Positions 1 to 7,899 are shown, numbered from the stretch's first letter. The stretch: 40,738 nucleotides of DNA from Clostridiales bacterium (GCA_012729975.1 JAAYBW010000308.1:1-40738), one strand, 5' to 3'. Made by a program: numbers and translations. Notes: generated by a model not told the origin, from the letters alone.

Positions 1-1179
1 ACGAAATACGATCCGGACGATCTGCGCTTCCGCGACTCGGTTTTTTTCACTCCCGACACGATCAAATGCTTCTGGTCTATGATGTCCGAAGGCACCATGA
101 GCCTTAACGTTCAGGCCCGCGGCGACTATCTTGACAAACTCGGCCTCGATCCGGACGAGATTCTCACAATGGACGACCAACTTGAGATGCTCAAGCTCAT
201 GAAGAGCCAGCTCGGCCTTGATTATCCCTACTGCGCTATGAACACTATCGACGGCGTGCGCACATTCATTTGCTATGACACAATCGCGCAAGTCAGCACC
301 CGCAACACACTTACGTTCATGCATCATGACGGCGTCGTTACCGGCACGAACATGAACGATAACGACAAAGAGCTCATGAAGAAGTTCAACTCCTGGTGGG
401 AAGCCGGAGTGGTAGATCCGAACTACGGCGCTTATTCTTATTTTGACGCCTACGCCTCCAGGATCTACAGCGGCGAATGCGGTTTCGCTTCCGTGGCCTC
501 GAACCTCACACCCAACGTCGAGGCGGCAATCCAAGACCCCGACGCTTACCTTACTCCGATACACCTCCCGGTACTGTATGAAGGTCAGGTGTTCCACTTT
601 AACGGCTTCAACGACAAGAACTCAATAGGTCAGACAGTCATCTCCGCCAAGTGCTCGAACATTGAGCTTGTGGTCACCTGGAACGACTGGCGCTACAGCC
701 CCTTCGGCAGCGAATACAACACCTGGGGCAAGGAAGGCTACATATGGGAATATGACGAAAACGGCGAGAGAGTAATAACCGAACTGGCTATCAACGACCC
801 GATGGGCCTGTCCAACTACATTAAGCTGTACGGCTTCGACTACATAACCGAGGGCGGCTTCGAGCACATGGAGCGCAACTACCTCGGAGAGACCGGACAG
901 CGCATACACGCGATTGAGCAGTATTGGATGGATTATGAATACGACGCCGCTTACGACCTGCCCAAGGGCTGCACGCTCAACGCAGAACAGCAAGCGAAAT
1001 ACTATGCTTTCAAAGACGATGTCGCCACTTATCAGGCCGAGACATATCCGCTCTTCTTCACGGGAGACAAACCCTTCGACGAATGGGATGAGTATGTCGA
1101 TACCCTTTTCGATCTCGGGATTCAGGAATGCCTGGACGCCTATCAGGAAGCTTTAGACGATTATTTCGCTACACACTAA
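1..1179 (+). CDS. Extracellular solute-binding protein (ABC sugar-type), 5'-truncated by window edge
   Basis: The reading frame is open from base 1, so the gene starts outside the window; only the C-terminal ~392 residues are present and no signal peptide can be seen. The protein is rich in Trp, Tyr and Asp and has the composition of a family-1 type sugar or oligosaccharide-binding lipoprotein. It would act outside the membrane, delivering ligand to an ABC importer. It is clearly paralogous to the lipoprotein at 28953-30743: both carry DYLDKLG/DWLDKLG, NMNDND, SAKCxNI, DWRYSP and, near the end, GDK...EWDxYV...GIQ...YQEA. No permease or ATPase gene follows; the next gene is an unrelated acyltransferase-fold protein behind its own promoter. 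Family assignment is firm, ligand unknown. Confidence 0.85.
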   Translation, partial: TKYDPDDLRFRDSVFFTPDTIKCFWSMMSEGTMSLNVQARGDYLDKLGLDPDEILTMDDQLEMLKLMKSQLGLDYPYCAMNTIDGVRTFICYDTIAQVSTRNTLTFMHHDGVVTGTNMNDNDKELMKKFNSWWEAGVVDPNYGAYSYFDAYASRIYSGECGFASVASNLTPNVEAAIQDPDAYLTPIHLPVLYEGQVFHFNGFNDKNSIGQTVISAKCSNIELVVTWNDWRYSPFGSEYNTWGKEGYIWEYDENGERVITELAINDPMGLSNYIKLYGFDYITEGGFEHMERNYLGETGQRIHAIEQYWMDYEYDAAYDLPKGCTLNAEQQAKYYAFKDDVATYQAETYPLFFTGDKPFDEWDEYVDTLFDLGIQECLDAYQEALDDYFATH

Positions 1180-1206
1180 TACACATAACCGCTATACTTT
1201 TCAATT

Positions 1207-1240
1207 GGCGGGTCCGGAATAATCCGGGCCCGCCGCTTTA
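1207..1240 (+). terminator. Rho-independent terminator after the solute-binding protein
   Basis: A 12-bp GC-rich stem (1207-1218 with 1223-1234, one G-T wobble) with a 4-base ATAA loop is followed by a short T-rich stretch (CTTTATTATT). It lies 28 bases after the stop codon. Confidence 0.8.
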
Positions 1241-1306
1241 TTATTCACTGCGTTCGCACGGCCTCGGATGAGGTCGAAAAATTAACAAATCGTGAACGGT
1301 TGGCTG

Positions 1307-1335
1307 TTGACCTTGACCCTGCGGTGGGTTATACT
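1307..1335 (+). promoter_or_regulatory. Sigma-A-type promoter of the acyltransferase/acyl-CoA synthetase operon
   Basis: TTGACC (1307-1312), a 17-base spacer and TATACT (1330-1335). The spacer contains the small dyad ACCC-N6-GGGT, which could be an operator. Predicted transcription start is near 1342, about 100 bases before the chosen start codon. Confidence 0.6.
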
Positions 1336-1444
1336 CCAATAGTAGTGTTCCGTCTGATCGATTTACCGTCGGTGAATGATGAGAACCGCAGCGATTTCAG
1401 GGCAGGAAGCTGCCCACACACTGCCGTCGGGAGTGATCCGATTT

Positions 1445-2317
1445 ATGGACGTCAAAAGACGCGCGGGCGACCGCAGAGACGGTACGCTTTTGCGGAATAT
1501 CGATTCCATGCATAAGCTTACACCCTATCTTTACCCGAACCGAGCCGATAATGAAGCATATCTGAGCGAAAGAATAGATATAACGAACATAATGGCCTAT
1601 CTCGAGCGCAAAAACGCCGGTATAACGGAATACCCGTATAATCTCTTTCAGGTTATCCTTACCGCGCTCATGAAGACAATGGTCTTACGGCCGCAGATGA
1701 ACAGATTCATCCAGGGAAAGCGGATATATCAAAGAAACGAGCTCACCGCGGCCTTCGTAGTAAAAAAACAGTTTAAGGACGACGCGGGAGAAGCGCTCGC
1801 CTTCCTTCGTTTTGACGGCGAGTCGACCATCGACTCGGCCCACAACGCCATCGTCGAGGAGATAACCGCCTGCCGCAGCGACACACCGGACAACTCCACC
1901 GCGAGCATGGATCTCGTGTGCAGGATGCCTCGCTTTCTTCTCACATTTGCCATGTGGCTTTTCCGGCGTTTGGATTACAACGGCAAAGTACCCTACTCAC
2001 TTATAAAAACAGACCCCTACTACGCGTCCGTAATGATCTCTAACCTCGGCTCGATAAAGCTAAAATCCGGATACCACCATCTGACAAACTGGGGAACAAA
2101 CTCCATTTTCTGCATTATCGGCGAAAAAAAGCTTTCTCCCTTTTTTGACGAAAACGGGACTGTCATTATGAGGGAGACCGTTGACCTTGGTCTTACCGTC
2201 GACGAACGCATAGCGGACGGTTATTACTATTCCAAAACAATGCGGCTGTTCAAGCATCTGCTGGAGCATCCCGAGCTGCTTGAAGCGCCTGCTAAGGAGA
2301 TGGTCAATTTTGAATGA
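1445..2317 (+). CDS. 2-oxoacid dehydrogenase acyltransferase/CAT-fold protein lacking the active-site His
   Basis: The 290-residue protein has the catalytic-domain fold of dihydrolipoyl acyltransferases and chloramphenicol acetyltransferase: N-terminal GDRRDG, a central VMISNLGS strand, YHHLTNWGT, and a C-terminal DERIADGYY. There is no lipoyl or peripheral-subunit-binding domain, so it is not an E2 component. The catalytic motif of the superfamily is HxxxDG; here it reads ERIADG, with Glu replacing His, so classical CoA acyl transfer is doubtful. I chose the ATG at 1445 because it begins the conserved N-terminus and has GGGAG 11 bases upstream; the frame stays open to an ATG at 1376. It overlaps the acyl-CoA synthetase gene by 8 bases, implying translational coupling and a shared role in acyl-group metabolism. 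Substrate unknown. Confidence 0.75.
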   Translation: MDVKRRAGDRRDGTLLRNIDSMHKLTPYLYPNRADNEAYLSERIDITNIMAYLERKNAGITEYPYNLFQVILTALMKTMVLRPQMNRFIQGKRIYQRNELTAAFVVKKQFKDDAGEALAFLRFDGESTIDSAHNAIVEEITACRSDTPDNSTASMDLVCRMPRFLLTFAMWLFRRLDYNGKVPYSLIKTDPYYASVMISNLGSIKLKSGYHHLTNWGTNSIFCIIGEKKLSPFFDENGTVIMRETVDLGLTVDERIADGYYYSKTMRLFKHLLEHPELLEAPAKEMVNFE

Positions 2318-4049
2318 GGTTAAAACACCCTGGCTCAATAATTACGCGGATATACCCACCAAGCTTGAATACTGCGGCGGCACCATGTGGGAGGCCGTTG
2401 AGGAAGTGGCGCAAAAATACCCGGACTATATCGCCTGCGATTTTATGGGAAAGCACACGACCTACAAGAAGCTTGCCGAGGACATTCACATGTGCGCACG
2501 CTCTCTTAAGGCCATAGGCATAAGAGAAGGCGACCGGGTGACCGTCGCTTTGCCTAACTGTCCGCAGTGCGTTACCGTTTTCTACGCTATAAACATGGTC
2601 GGCGCCATAGCCAACATGGTTCACCCCCTGTCTGCCGAAAAAGAGATTGAGTTTTATATCAAACAATCCGGAAGCATCTTTGTTATTACGCTCGATCAGT
2701 TTTACAACAAGTTTGAGGCCATACGCCCCAATGTGGATGTGGCGAACATAATTCTCGCCCGTATACGGGACGAGCTTTCCACGCCCATAAAGGCAGGATA
2801 TATGCTCACTGAGGGGAGAAAGATAGAAAAAATACCCAGGGACGCCCCGGTCATCGAATGGAAAGAATTCATGCGCCGCGGGAAGGACTACCACTGGAAA
2901 TATAAAGCGAGCAAGCAAGCCGATGATCCGGCCGTTATACTTTACAGCGGAGGCACTACGGGCATAACCAAGGGCATCCTGCTTACAAACCGCAATTTCA
3001 ACGCGCTGAGCGCCCAAATCATCGCCGCCAATCCCATGTTCCGGCCGGGTGATAAAATGCTCGCCGTAATGCCGATGTTTCACGGTTTCGGCCTTGGTAT
3101 AAGCATACACTCCATGCTCGCGCTCGGCGGACGCTGCGTGCTGGTACCCCGTTTCACGGCAAAAAGCTACGGAAGGCTAATAACAAGATATAACTGCAAC
3201 TTCATTGCCGGCGTTCCCACTTTGTACGAGGCTCTGCTGCGGCTGCCGAGCATGGCCGACGCGGATCTGTCCAGCCTGAAAGGAGCGTTTTCGGGCGGCG
3301 ACTCGCTGTCCGTTGAGCTCAAAAAGCGCTTTGACAAGTTCCTTTCCGATCACAAGGCAAGCATTCAGCTGCGCGAGGGATACGGCACTACCGAATGTGT
3401 GACGGCAAGCTGCTTGACGCCCTATCACATGGCGCGCGAGGGCAGCATAGGCCTGCCCCTGCCCGAAATGTACTTTAAAATAGTCAAGCCGGGAACACAG
3501 CAGGAGCTTCCTTACGGAGAAGAGGGCGAAATATGCCTCGCGGGTCCTACCGTGATGGTCGAATATATAAACGAACCGGAGGAAACCGCGCAGACACTTC
3601 AAAAGCATCCTGACGGCCTCACCTGGGTGCATACCGGAGATCTCGGCATTATGGACTCGGACGGATTTGTGTATTTCCGCCAGCGTATGAAGCGCATGAT
3701 AATAACGAGCGGATACAACGTATACCCCTCCCGTCTGGAAAATATACTGGACGCGCACGAACACGTTCACATGAGCTGCGTGATAGGGGTTCCGGACCCC
3801 CTGAAGATGCAGAAGGTCAAGGTTTTTGTCATGCTCAAGCCCGGCGTTCCCAAAACCGAGGAGACAAAACGCGAACTGTTCGAATACTGTCGTAAAAATA
3901 TCGCGAAGTACGCCATGCCTTACAGCATAGAATTTCGTGATACGCTGCCCACAACGCTTGTAGGAAAGGTCGCTTACAGACTGCTTGAGGAGGAAGAAGC
4001 GAAGAGACTCGAAAGCGGGCAGTCATCCTCCGAGCCGGAAATCAAATGA
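2310..4049 (+). CDS. Acyl-CoA (or acyl-ACP) synthetase, AMP-forming
   Basis: A 579-residue class I adenylate-forming enzyme that activates a carboxylic acid, probably fatty, to the acyl-adenylate and then the thioester. Visible motifs are the phosphate loop YSGGTTGITKG (about residue 212), GYGTTE, the HTGDLG...DGFVYFRQRMKRMI hinge block and the C-terminal catalytic lysine in LVGKVAYR (about residue 553). Start is TTG at 2310: AAGGAGA lies 9 bases upstream and MNEVKTPWLNNY is a typical N-terminus; the longer ATG frame at 2280 has no such site. It overlaps the preceding gene by 8 bases and the following NUDIX gene by the ATGA arrangement, so the three are one operon. Chain-length preference and acceptor (CoA versus ACP) cannot be read from sequence. 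Confidence 0.9.
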   Translation: MNEVKTPWLNNYADIPTKLEYCGGTMWEAVEEVAQKYPDYIACDFMGKHTTYKKLAEDIHMCARSLKAIGIREGDRVTVALPNCPQCVTVFYAINMVGAIANMVHPLSAEKEIEFYIKQSGSIFVITLDQFYNKFEAIRPNVDVANIILARIRDELSTPIKAGYMLTEGRKIEKIPRDAPVIEWKEFMRRGKDYHWKYKASKQADDPAVILYSGGTTGITKGILLTNRNFNALSAQIIAANPMFRPGDKMLAVMPMFHGFGLGISIHSMLALGGRCVLVPRFTAKSYGRLITRYNCNFIAGVPTLYEALLRLPSMADADLSSLKGAFSGGDSLSVELKKRFDKFLSDHKASIQLREGYGTTECVTASCLTPYHMAREGSIGLPLPEMYFKIVKPGTQQELPYGEEGEICLAGPTVMVEYINEPEETAQTLQKHPDGLTWVHTGDLGIMDSDGFVYFRQRMKRMIITSGYNVYPSRLENILDAHEHVHMSCVIGVPDPLKMQKVKVFVMLKPGVPKTEETKRELFEYCRKNIAKYAMPYSIEFRDTLPTTLVGKVAYRLLEEEEAKRLESGQSSSEPEIK

Positions 4050-4639
4050 GCATTGAGGCTCTCGGGAGTATGATCGAGCGCTACGCTCCCGTGTGCGAGC
4101 AGGAAGAAAAAGACCGCGAGCTCATGCTCGCGATGCTCCGCGGCGGCGCGCATCTTTTAACCAGAGAAAATGAAATCGCGCATTTCACGGCCTCCGCCTG
4201 GGTTGCCGGGCGGAATCTGGACAAGGTCCTTCTGGCATACCACAACATATACTCCCAATGGGCATGGCTCGGCGGACACGCGGACGGAGACTCGGACCTC
4301 CTCTCCGTGGCGCTGCGCGAGGCGGTAGAGGAAACCGGTGCCCGTGTCCGGCCTCTTTCGGTTTTGCCGCAGTCTCTTGAGATTATCGGCGTCAACGGGC
4401 ATTTCAGACACGGGCTGTACGTGCCGTCACACCTGCATCTGAACATAAGCTTTCTGCTTATCGCCGATGAGAACGACGAAATCCGCGTCAAACCCGACGA
4501 GAATAGCGGGGTTAGCTGGTTTTCGCTTCAGGACGCCGAAAAAGCCAGCCCCGAACCCTTCTTCAGAGCCGTATACGGCAAGCTCAACAACCGTTTGGCC
4601 GCGGCCGGAAGCGGCTTAAACGATAATATACAACGATAA
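4046..4639 (+). CDS. NUDIX hydrolase
   Basis: A 197-residue NUDIX-fold protein, probably hydrolysing a nucleoside diphosphate linked to another moiety. The box is recognisable at about residues 77-99: GHADGD..., then REAVEETGA with the exact spacing GX5-X-X7-REUXEEXGU. The first Glu of the consensus is Ser here, while the metal-binding REXXEE core is intact. Overlap of its ATG with the TGA of the acyl-CoA synthetase (ATGA) indicates coupled translation; a CoA-derivative or acyl-nucleotide clean-up role is possible but unproven. Confidence 0.85.
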   Translation: MSIEALGSMIERYAPVCEQEEKDRELMLAMLRGGAHLLTRENEIAHFTASAWVAGRNLDKVLLAYHNIYSQWAWLGGHADGDSDLLSVALREAVEETGARVRPLSVLPQSLEIIGVNGHFRHGLYVPSHLHLNISFLLIADENDEIRVKPDENSGVSWFSLQDAEKASPEPFFRAVYGKLNNRLAAAGSGLNDNIQR

Positions 4640-4686
4640 TATACGAAGACATTCATGATTATCCGAACATGAAAGGCAGTCATCCG

Positions 4687-5487
4687 ATGCTCGACAAAAT
4701 AATAAACACCCAGATAGGCGGATTCACGCTCGGCAGGATCCTTATGGGTATTGTCATATTCATCATTTGCGCAGCCGTGTCCAGACTGCTGCTTAAACTC
4801 TTTAAAAAGGCGTCTTTAAAAAAGGGAGATCCAAACATCAAGCCTTTCGCGTCCACAGCCCTTAGGGTCCTGTTATATGTCGCAAGCCTGCTCATTGCCC
4901 TTGAAATCATCGGCATTCCGATAACGACCTTTGTCGCGGTAATAAGCGTGGCCGGCCTCGCTCTTTCGCTTGCGTTGCAGGACTCATTGTCAAATGTGGC
5001 TTCGGGCATACTGCTGCTGTCCGCAAAACCTTTTGTCGTCGGCGACTTCGTCACCGTGGGCAGCGCTTCGGGAACAGTGCTGAGCACAAGTCTGCTTCAC
5101 ACCAAAATACGCGGTTCCGACAATAAGATAATCCTCGTGCCTAACAAAATGGTCGCTGCCGGAGAGATAACAAATTTCTCGAGTGAGCCCATGAGACGAG
5201 TGGATCTTACTGTAACAGCCTCCTACTCAACCGATACCGCACTTGTTAAAGAGTCTTTAAAGCGCGCAGTATCCCGTACGCCGGGAGTCAGCGATACTCC
5301 GAAGGAACCGTTTATAAACATATCCGGATTCGCCGAGCGCAGCATCAGTTATTCCGTGCGCGTATGGTGCAAAAACGAAGACTTCTGGGATGTGCACAAC
5401 CGCCTGTATGAGGAAGTCAGAGCAGCCTTCGCCGAGGACAAAATCCAGCCGGTCGACCGCCTGGTCGTTGACACCGATATATGCTGA
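4687..5487 (+). CDS. Small-conductance mechanosensitive channel, MscS family
   Basis: The 266-residue protein has the MscS architecture: three N-terminal membrane segments (about residues 14-33, 55-75 and 80-105), a pore helix rich in Ala and Gly (AVISVAGLALSLALQDS, followed by SNVASG), the beta domain starting at KPFVVGDFV, and a cytoplasmic alpha/beta domain. It would open under hypo-osmotic membrane tension. I prefer ATG 4687 over 4669 because AAAGG is about 10 bases upstream of it. It is 48 bases downstream of the NUDIX gene and may be co-transcribed. Confidence 0.9.
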   Translation: MLDKIINTQIGGFTLGRILMGIVIFIICAAVSRLLLKLFKKASLKKGDPNIKPFASTALRVLLYVASLLIALEIIGIPITTFVAVISVAGLALSLALQDSLSNVASGILLLSAKPFVVGDFVTVGSASGTVLSTSLLHTKIRGSDNKIILVPNKMVAAGEITNFSSEPMRRVDLTVTASYSTDTALVKESLKRAVSRTPGVSDTPKEPFINISGFAERSISYSVRVWCKNEDFWDVHNRLYEEVRAAFAEDKIQPVDRLVVDTDIC

Positions 5488-5582
5488 GCGCGCTAACAGC
5501 GTATACGGCAGCTTACCCCGCGTCCCCGAAGCGGGCAGTTCGGATCGCTTTAAAAAACAAACGTCCCGACAGCCGATAATTC

Positions 5583-5611
5583 TTCTCATTTTTAAGCATT
5601 TATGCTATAAT
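5583..5611 (+). promoter_or_regulatory. Promoter of the structured leader/RNA upstream of the SPT-like gene
   Basis: TTCTCA (5583-5588), a 17-base spacer and a perfect TATAAT (5606-5611), placing the transcription start near 5618. Confidence 0.55.
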
Positions 5612-5617
5612 ACCGGC

Positions 5618-5769
5618 GTTCGTACTATCCCGGCACGCAGTCTTATAGGCCTCTTTCGGGAGGAAGCGACCGAAACACGAGTCCCGCCTCGTCAAGCGGC
5701 AGATGTTTCCCGGGTTAACTTCATGCTGACCCTTCCCCCCGGGCTTCCGGATTTCTCGTCTGCCCGGGA
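5618..5769 (+). ncRNA. Candidate structured leader RNA or small RNA (class unknown)
   Basis: About 150 bases between a TATAAT promoter and an intrinsic terminator fold on paper into nested helices. The closing stem is TCCCGG+GCAG (5628-5640) with CTGC+CCGGGA (5760-5769). Inside it GGAAGC pairs with GCTTCC (right arm near 5743), GAAACACGAG pairs with CTCGT and TGTTTC around an 11-base bulge, and a CCCGGG/CCCGGG pair encloses GGGT/ACCC. GGCAGA (near 5700) is also complementary to TCTGCC (near 5762), a mutually exclusive alternative to the closing stem, as expected of a switch. I could not match it to T-box, SAM, FMN, TPP, cobalamin, glmS or other riboswitch cores; 6S RNA is possible but unsupported. 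It sits directly before the SPT-like gene. Confidence 0.45.
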
Positions 5770-5771
5770 CA

Positions 5772-5806
5772 CGATGGTCGGGCGCTCCCTTCCCGCCCAT
5801 CGTTTT
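5772..5806 (+). terminator. Intrinsic terminator ending the structured leader
   Basis: CGATGG and CGGG (5772-5782) pair with CCCG and CCATCG (5792-5802) around one T-C mismatch and a 9-base loop, followed by TTTT. Because it lies about 90 bases before the SPT-like gene, it could be a conditional terminator or simply the end of a small RNA. Confidence 0.65.
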
Positions 5807-5827
5807 GGGTTTCTATTTATACTAACC

Positions 5828-5885
5828 GTATCGCGAACAATAACCCCGGCTCCGGCCGAAGCCGCCGCGGAGTTGATCGCGATAC
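5828..5885 (+). promoter_or_regulatory. Long inverted repeat just upstream of the SPT-like start codon
   Basis: GTATCGCGA (5828-5836) and TCGCGATAC (5877-5885) are perfect 9-base arms enclosing a second pair CTCCG/CGGAG. The right arm ends 11 bases before the GTG, so the hairpin could limit ribosome access. TATACT at 5818-5823 could be a second, weaker promoter element. Together with the terminator and RNA before it, this fills the roughly 400-base gap after the MscS gene. Confidence 0.45.
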
Positions 5886-5895
5886 CTGAAACGGA

Positions 5896-7083
5896 GTGAC
5901 TGAAACGGATATTTTTGAAAAGTGCAGAACCTATACAGCCGCTAAGGAAATAATAGATTTGGGGATTTATCCGTATTTCCACGCTTTGGAGTCCCGGCAG
6001 GACACCGTAGTAATAATGGAGGGCAAGCGCCGCATTATGCTCGGCTCCAACAACTATCTGGGTCTGACCACTCATCCGGAGGTTGTGGAAGCAGGGCTGA
6101 AAGCTATCGAAAAATACGGCAGCGGCTGTTCCGGCTCCCGTTTTCTAAACGGCACTCTCGAACTGCATATAGAGCTGGAAGCCGAGCTTTCAAAGTTCCT
6201 GAACAAGGACGGCGTTGTCACTTTTTCAACGGGCTTCCAGTCCAATCTCGGAATTATTTCCGCGCTTGTGGGACGCGGTGACTATGTCATTTGCGACAGG
6301 GAGAACCACGCGAGCATATACGACGGCTGTAAGCTTTCCTACGGCAAGATGCTGCGCTACCGACACAACGACATGGCCGATCTGGAACAGCAGCTTGCCC
6401 GGATACCCGACGAGGCCGGACGGCTCATAGTAACGGACGGTGTATTCAGCATGGGCGGCGATATCGCCAACCTCCCCGAAATCGTCAGGCTCGCCGAGAA
6501 GTACGGCGCAAGGGTCATGGTCGACGACGCGCACGCGCTCGGAGTTATCGGCGAGGGCGGAAGAGGCTCGGCCTCCCACTTCGGGCTGGAAGATAAAGTC
6601 GATATATATATGGGCACCTTCAGCAAGTCCCTGGCCTCTCTCGGAGGATATATGGCGGCTTCCGCGGAGGTGGCCGACTATGTGCGCCACAATTCACGCC
6701 CGTTCATTTTCTCGGCATCTATGACACCCGCTTCCTGTGCCTGTGCTCTGGCCGCGCTGCGATGCCTTCAAAAGCGGCCCGCGATGGTGGACGAGCTGCA
6801 GAGCATAGCCGGCCATATGCGGGACGGGCTGAGGAAAAATAACATTAAAATACGCGAGTCCAAAACTCCTATAATACCCATATACACGTATGAGCCGATA
6901 GAAACGCTCACAATCGCGAAAGAGCTTTATGAAGCAGGTGTTTATGTAAACTGCTCCCTGCCGCCCGCCGCCGCTCCTCACGAATGTCTGCTGCGCACCT
7001 CCCTGATGGCCACTCATACCGAGCCCATCGTGGACGAGGCTATAGAAATCCTGGCGAAGGTGCTTGGGAGGCACGAACTGTGA
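5896..7083 (+). CDS. spt: Alpha-oxoamine synthase, serine palmitoyltransferase-like
   Basis: A 395-residue PLP-dependent fold-type I enzyme. It would condense an amino acid (L-serine by family resemblance) with an acyl thioester, releasing CO2 and giving a 3-keto sphingoid base. Lysine 244 in GTFSKS is the expected Schiff-base residue; His138 (ENHAS) and the DDAH (210-213) pyridine-binding pair are present. SPT-like traits over the related KBL and BioF enzymes are YPYFHALES near the N-terminus, SRFLNGT, FSTGFQSNLG, IYDGC, RPFIFSASMTP and GVYVN. The start is GTG 5896, the first start after an in-frame TGA at 5887; the AACGGAG before it is unusually close, and no ATG is available. It overlaps the next gene by GTGA. 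KBL or BioF activity remains the alternative, but no threonine dehydrogenase or biotin gene is adjacent. Confidence 0.8.
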   Translation: MTETDIFEKCRTYTAAKEIIDLGIYPYFHALESRQDTVVIMEGKRRIMLGSNNYLGLTTHPEVVEAGLKAIEKYGSGCSGSRFLNGTLELHIELEAELSKFLNKDGVVTFSTGFQSNLGIISALVGRGDYVICDRENHASIYDGCKLSYGKMLRYRHNDMADLEQQLARIPDEAGRLIVTDGVFSMGGDIANLPEIVRLAEKYGARVMVDDAHALGVIGEGGRGSASHFGLEDKVDIYMGTFSKSLASLGGYMAASAEVADYVRHNSRPFIFSASMTPASCACALAALRCLQKRPAMVDELQSIAGHMRDGLRKNNIKIRESKTPIIPIYTYEPIETLTIAKELYEAGVYVNCSLPPAAAPHECLLRTSLMATHTEPIVDEAIEILAKVLGRHEL

Positions 7084-7880
7084 CAAAAAGCGCACCTGTT
7101 GTCATCGTTACCGGCGCAAGCTCTGGGATCGGCCTCGCCGCCGCCCGCGCTCTGGCGCAAAAAGGCTGCCGCGTGTATGATCTTTCCCGCAGCGGCAGCG
7201 ACACGGACTTAATAAAACACATCACCGCAGACGTTACCGACGAAGCGTCCGTTATCGGTGCGGTCGACGCGGTAGTCAAAGAAGAAGGCCGTGTGGATAT
7301 TCTGATAACCAGCGCGGGCTTCGGAATATCGGGCGCAGCGGAATTTACACCCGACGGGGCAATGATTTTACAGCTTGACGTTAATTATTTCGGCACCGTG
7401 CACGCCTGCCGCGCGGTTTTGCCGCACATGAGGCGTGCCGGAGCAGGCAGAATCTTATGCGTCTCCAGCGTAGCCGGGTTTGTCGGGCTGCCGTTTCAGG
7501 CTCATTACTCCGCCTCCAAGGCAGCCGTGTACGCCTTCGTTATGGCGCTCCACAACGAAGTAAGAAAATTCGGTATAAACGTCTGCGCGGTTATGCCCGG
7601 CGATACCAAAACCGGATTTACCGACGCCAGAGAGAAGATAACCGAAGGCGACGACGTTTACTCCGGAAGGATTGAGCGCAGCGTTTCAAAATCCTCAAAA
7701 GATGAGCAGACCGGCACCGACGCGAACTTCGTAGGCCGCTTCATAGCCCGCGCGGCCCTGAAAAAGAGAGTGCGTCCGGTACTCGTGCCGGGCTTTACAA
7801 CCAAGATCATCATAATACTCAGCCGTCTTGTTCCGGTGCCTCTGGCCTGGCGTATCGTCGAAAAGCTGTACGCCTCCTGA
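7080..7880 (+). CDS. Short-chain dehydrogenase/reductase, candidate 3-ketosphinganine reductase
   Basis: A 266-residue classical SDR with the nucleotide-binding TGASSGIG (residues 11-18), DVT (51-53), the SAG variant of NAG (78-80), the catalytic Ser in VSSVAG (about 129), Tyr143 and Lys147 in YSASK, and a hydrophobic C-terminus (IIIILSRLVPVPLAW) that may associate with membrane. The GTG start overlaps the TGA of the SPT-like gene, so the two are translationally coupled. In sphingolipid pathways the SPT product is reduced by an SDR, which makes this the obvious partner; from sequence alone it could be another SDR. Confidence 0.8.
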   Translation: MTKSAPVVIVTGASSGIGLAAARALAQKGCRVYDLSRSGSDTDLIKHITADVTDEASVIGAVDAVVKEEGRVDILITSAGFGISGAAEFTPDGAMILQLDVNYFGTVHACRAVLPHMRRAGAGRILCVSSVAGFVGLPFQAHYSASKAAVYAFVMALHNEVRKFGINVCAVMPGDTKTGFTDAREKITEGDDVYSGRIERSVSKSSKDEQTGTDANFVGRFIARAALKKRVRPVLVPGFTTKIIIILSRLVPVPLAWRIVEKLYAS

Positions 7881-7899
7881 CGGAGCGCCTGCCGCGAAT

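Noticed and set aside
1307..1335. MerR-family operator in the promoter at 1307-1335
   Set aside because: The spacer is 17 bases rather than the 19-20 typical of MerR-regulated promoters and the dyad is only ACCC/GGGT.
2304..3110. 268-codon minus-strand frame opposite the acyl-CoA synthetase
   Set aside because: Shadow of a well-supported gene; no ribosome site or recognisable domain. The same applies to the other long antisense frames (for example 622-993, 3177-3770, 6226-6690, 33842-34531).
5618..5769. Assignment of the structured RNA to SRP, cobalamin, TPP or SAM classes
   Set aside because: Isolated similarities (GGAGGAAGC, TCCCGCC) were seen, but none of the required conserved cores occurs in order; 6S RNA remains only a possibility.
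5390..5899. 169-codon open frame on the plus strand across the leader region before the SPT-like gene
   Set aside because: It starts inside the MscS gene in another frame, has a low-complexity Arg/Pro/Ser-rich product with no domain, and covers the promoter, paired RNA arms and terminator.
5896..7880. Threonine catabolism (KBL plus threonine dehydrogenase) as the function of the SPT-like/SDR pair
   Set aside because: Kept only as an alternative: the synthase blocks read closer to SPT than to KBL, and the SDR resembles classical reductases rather than threonine dehydrogenase.
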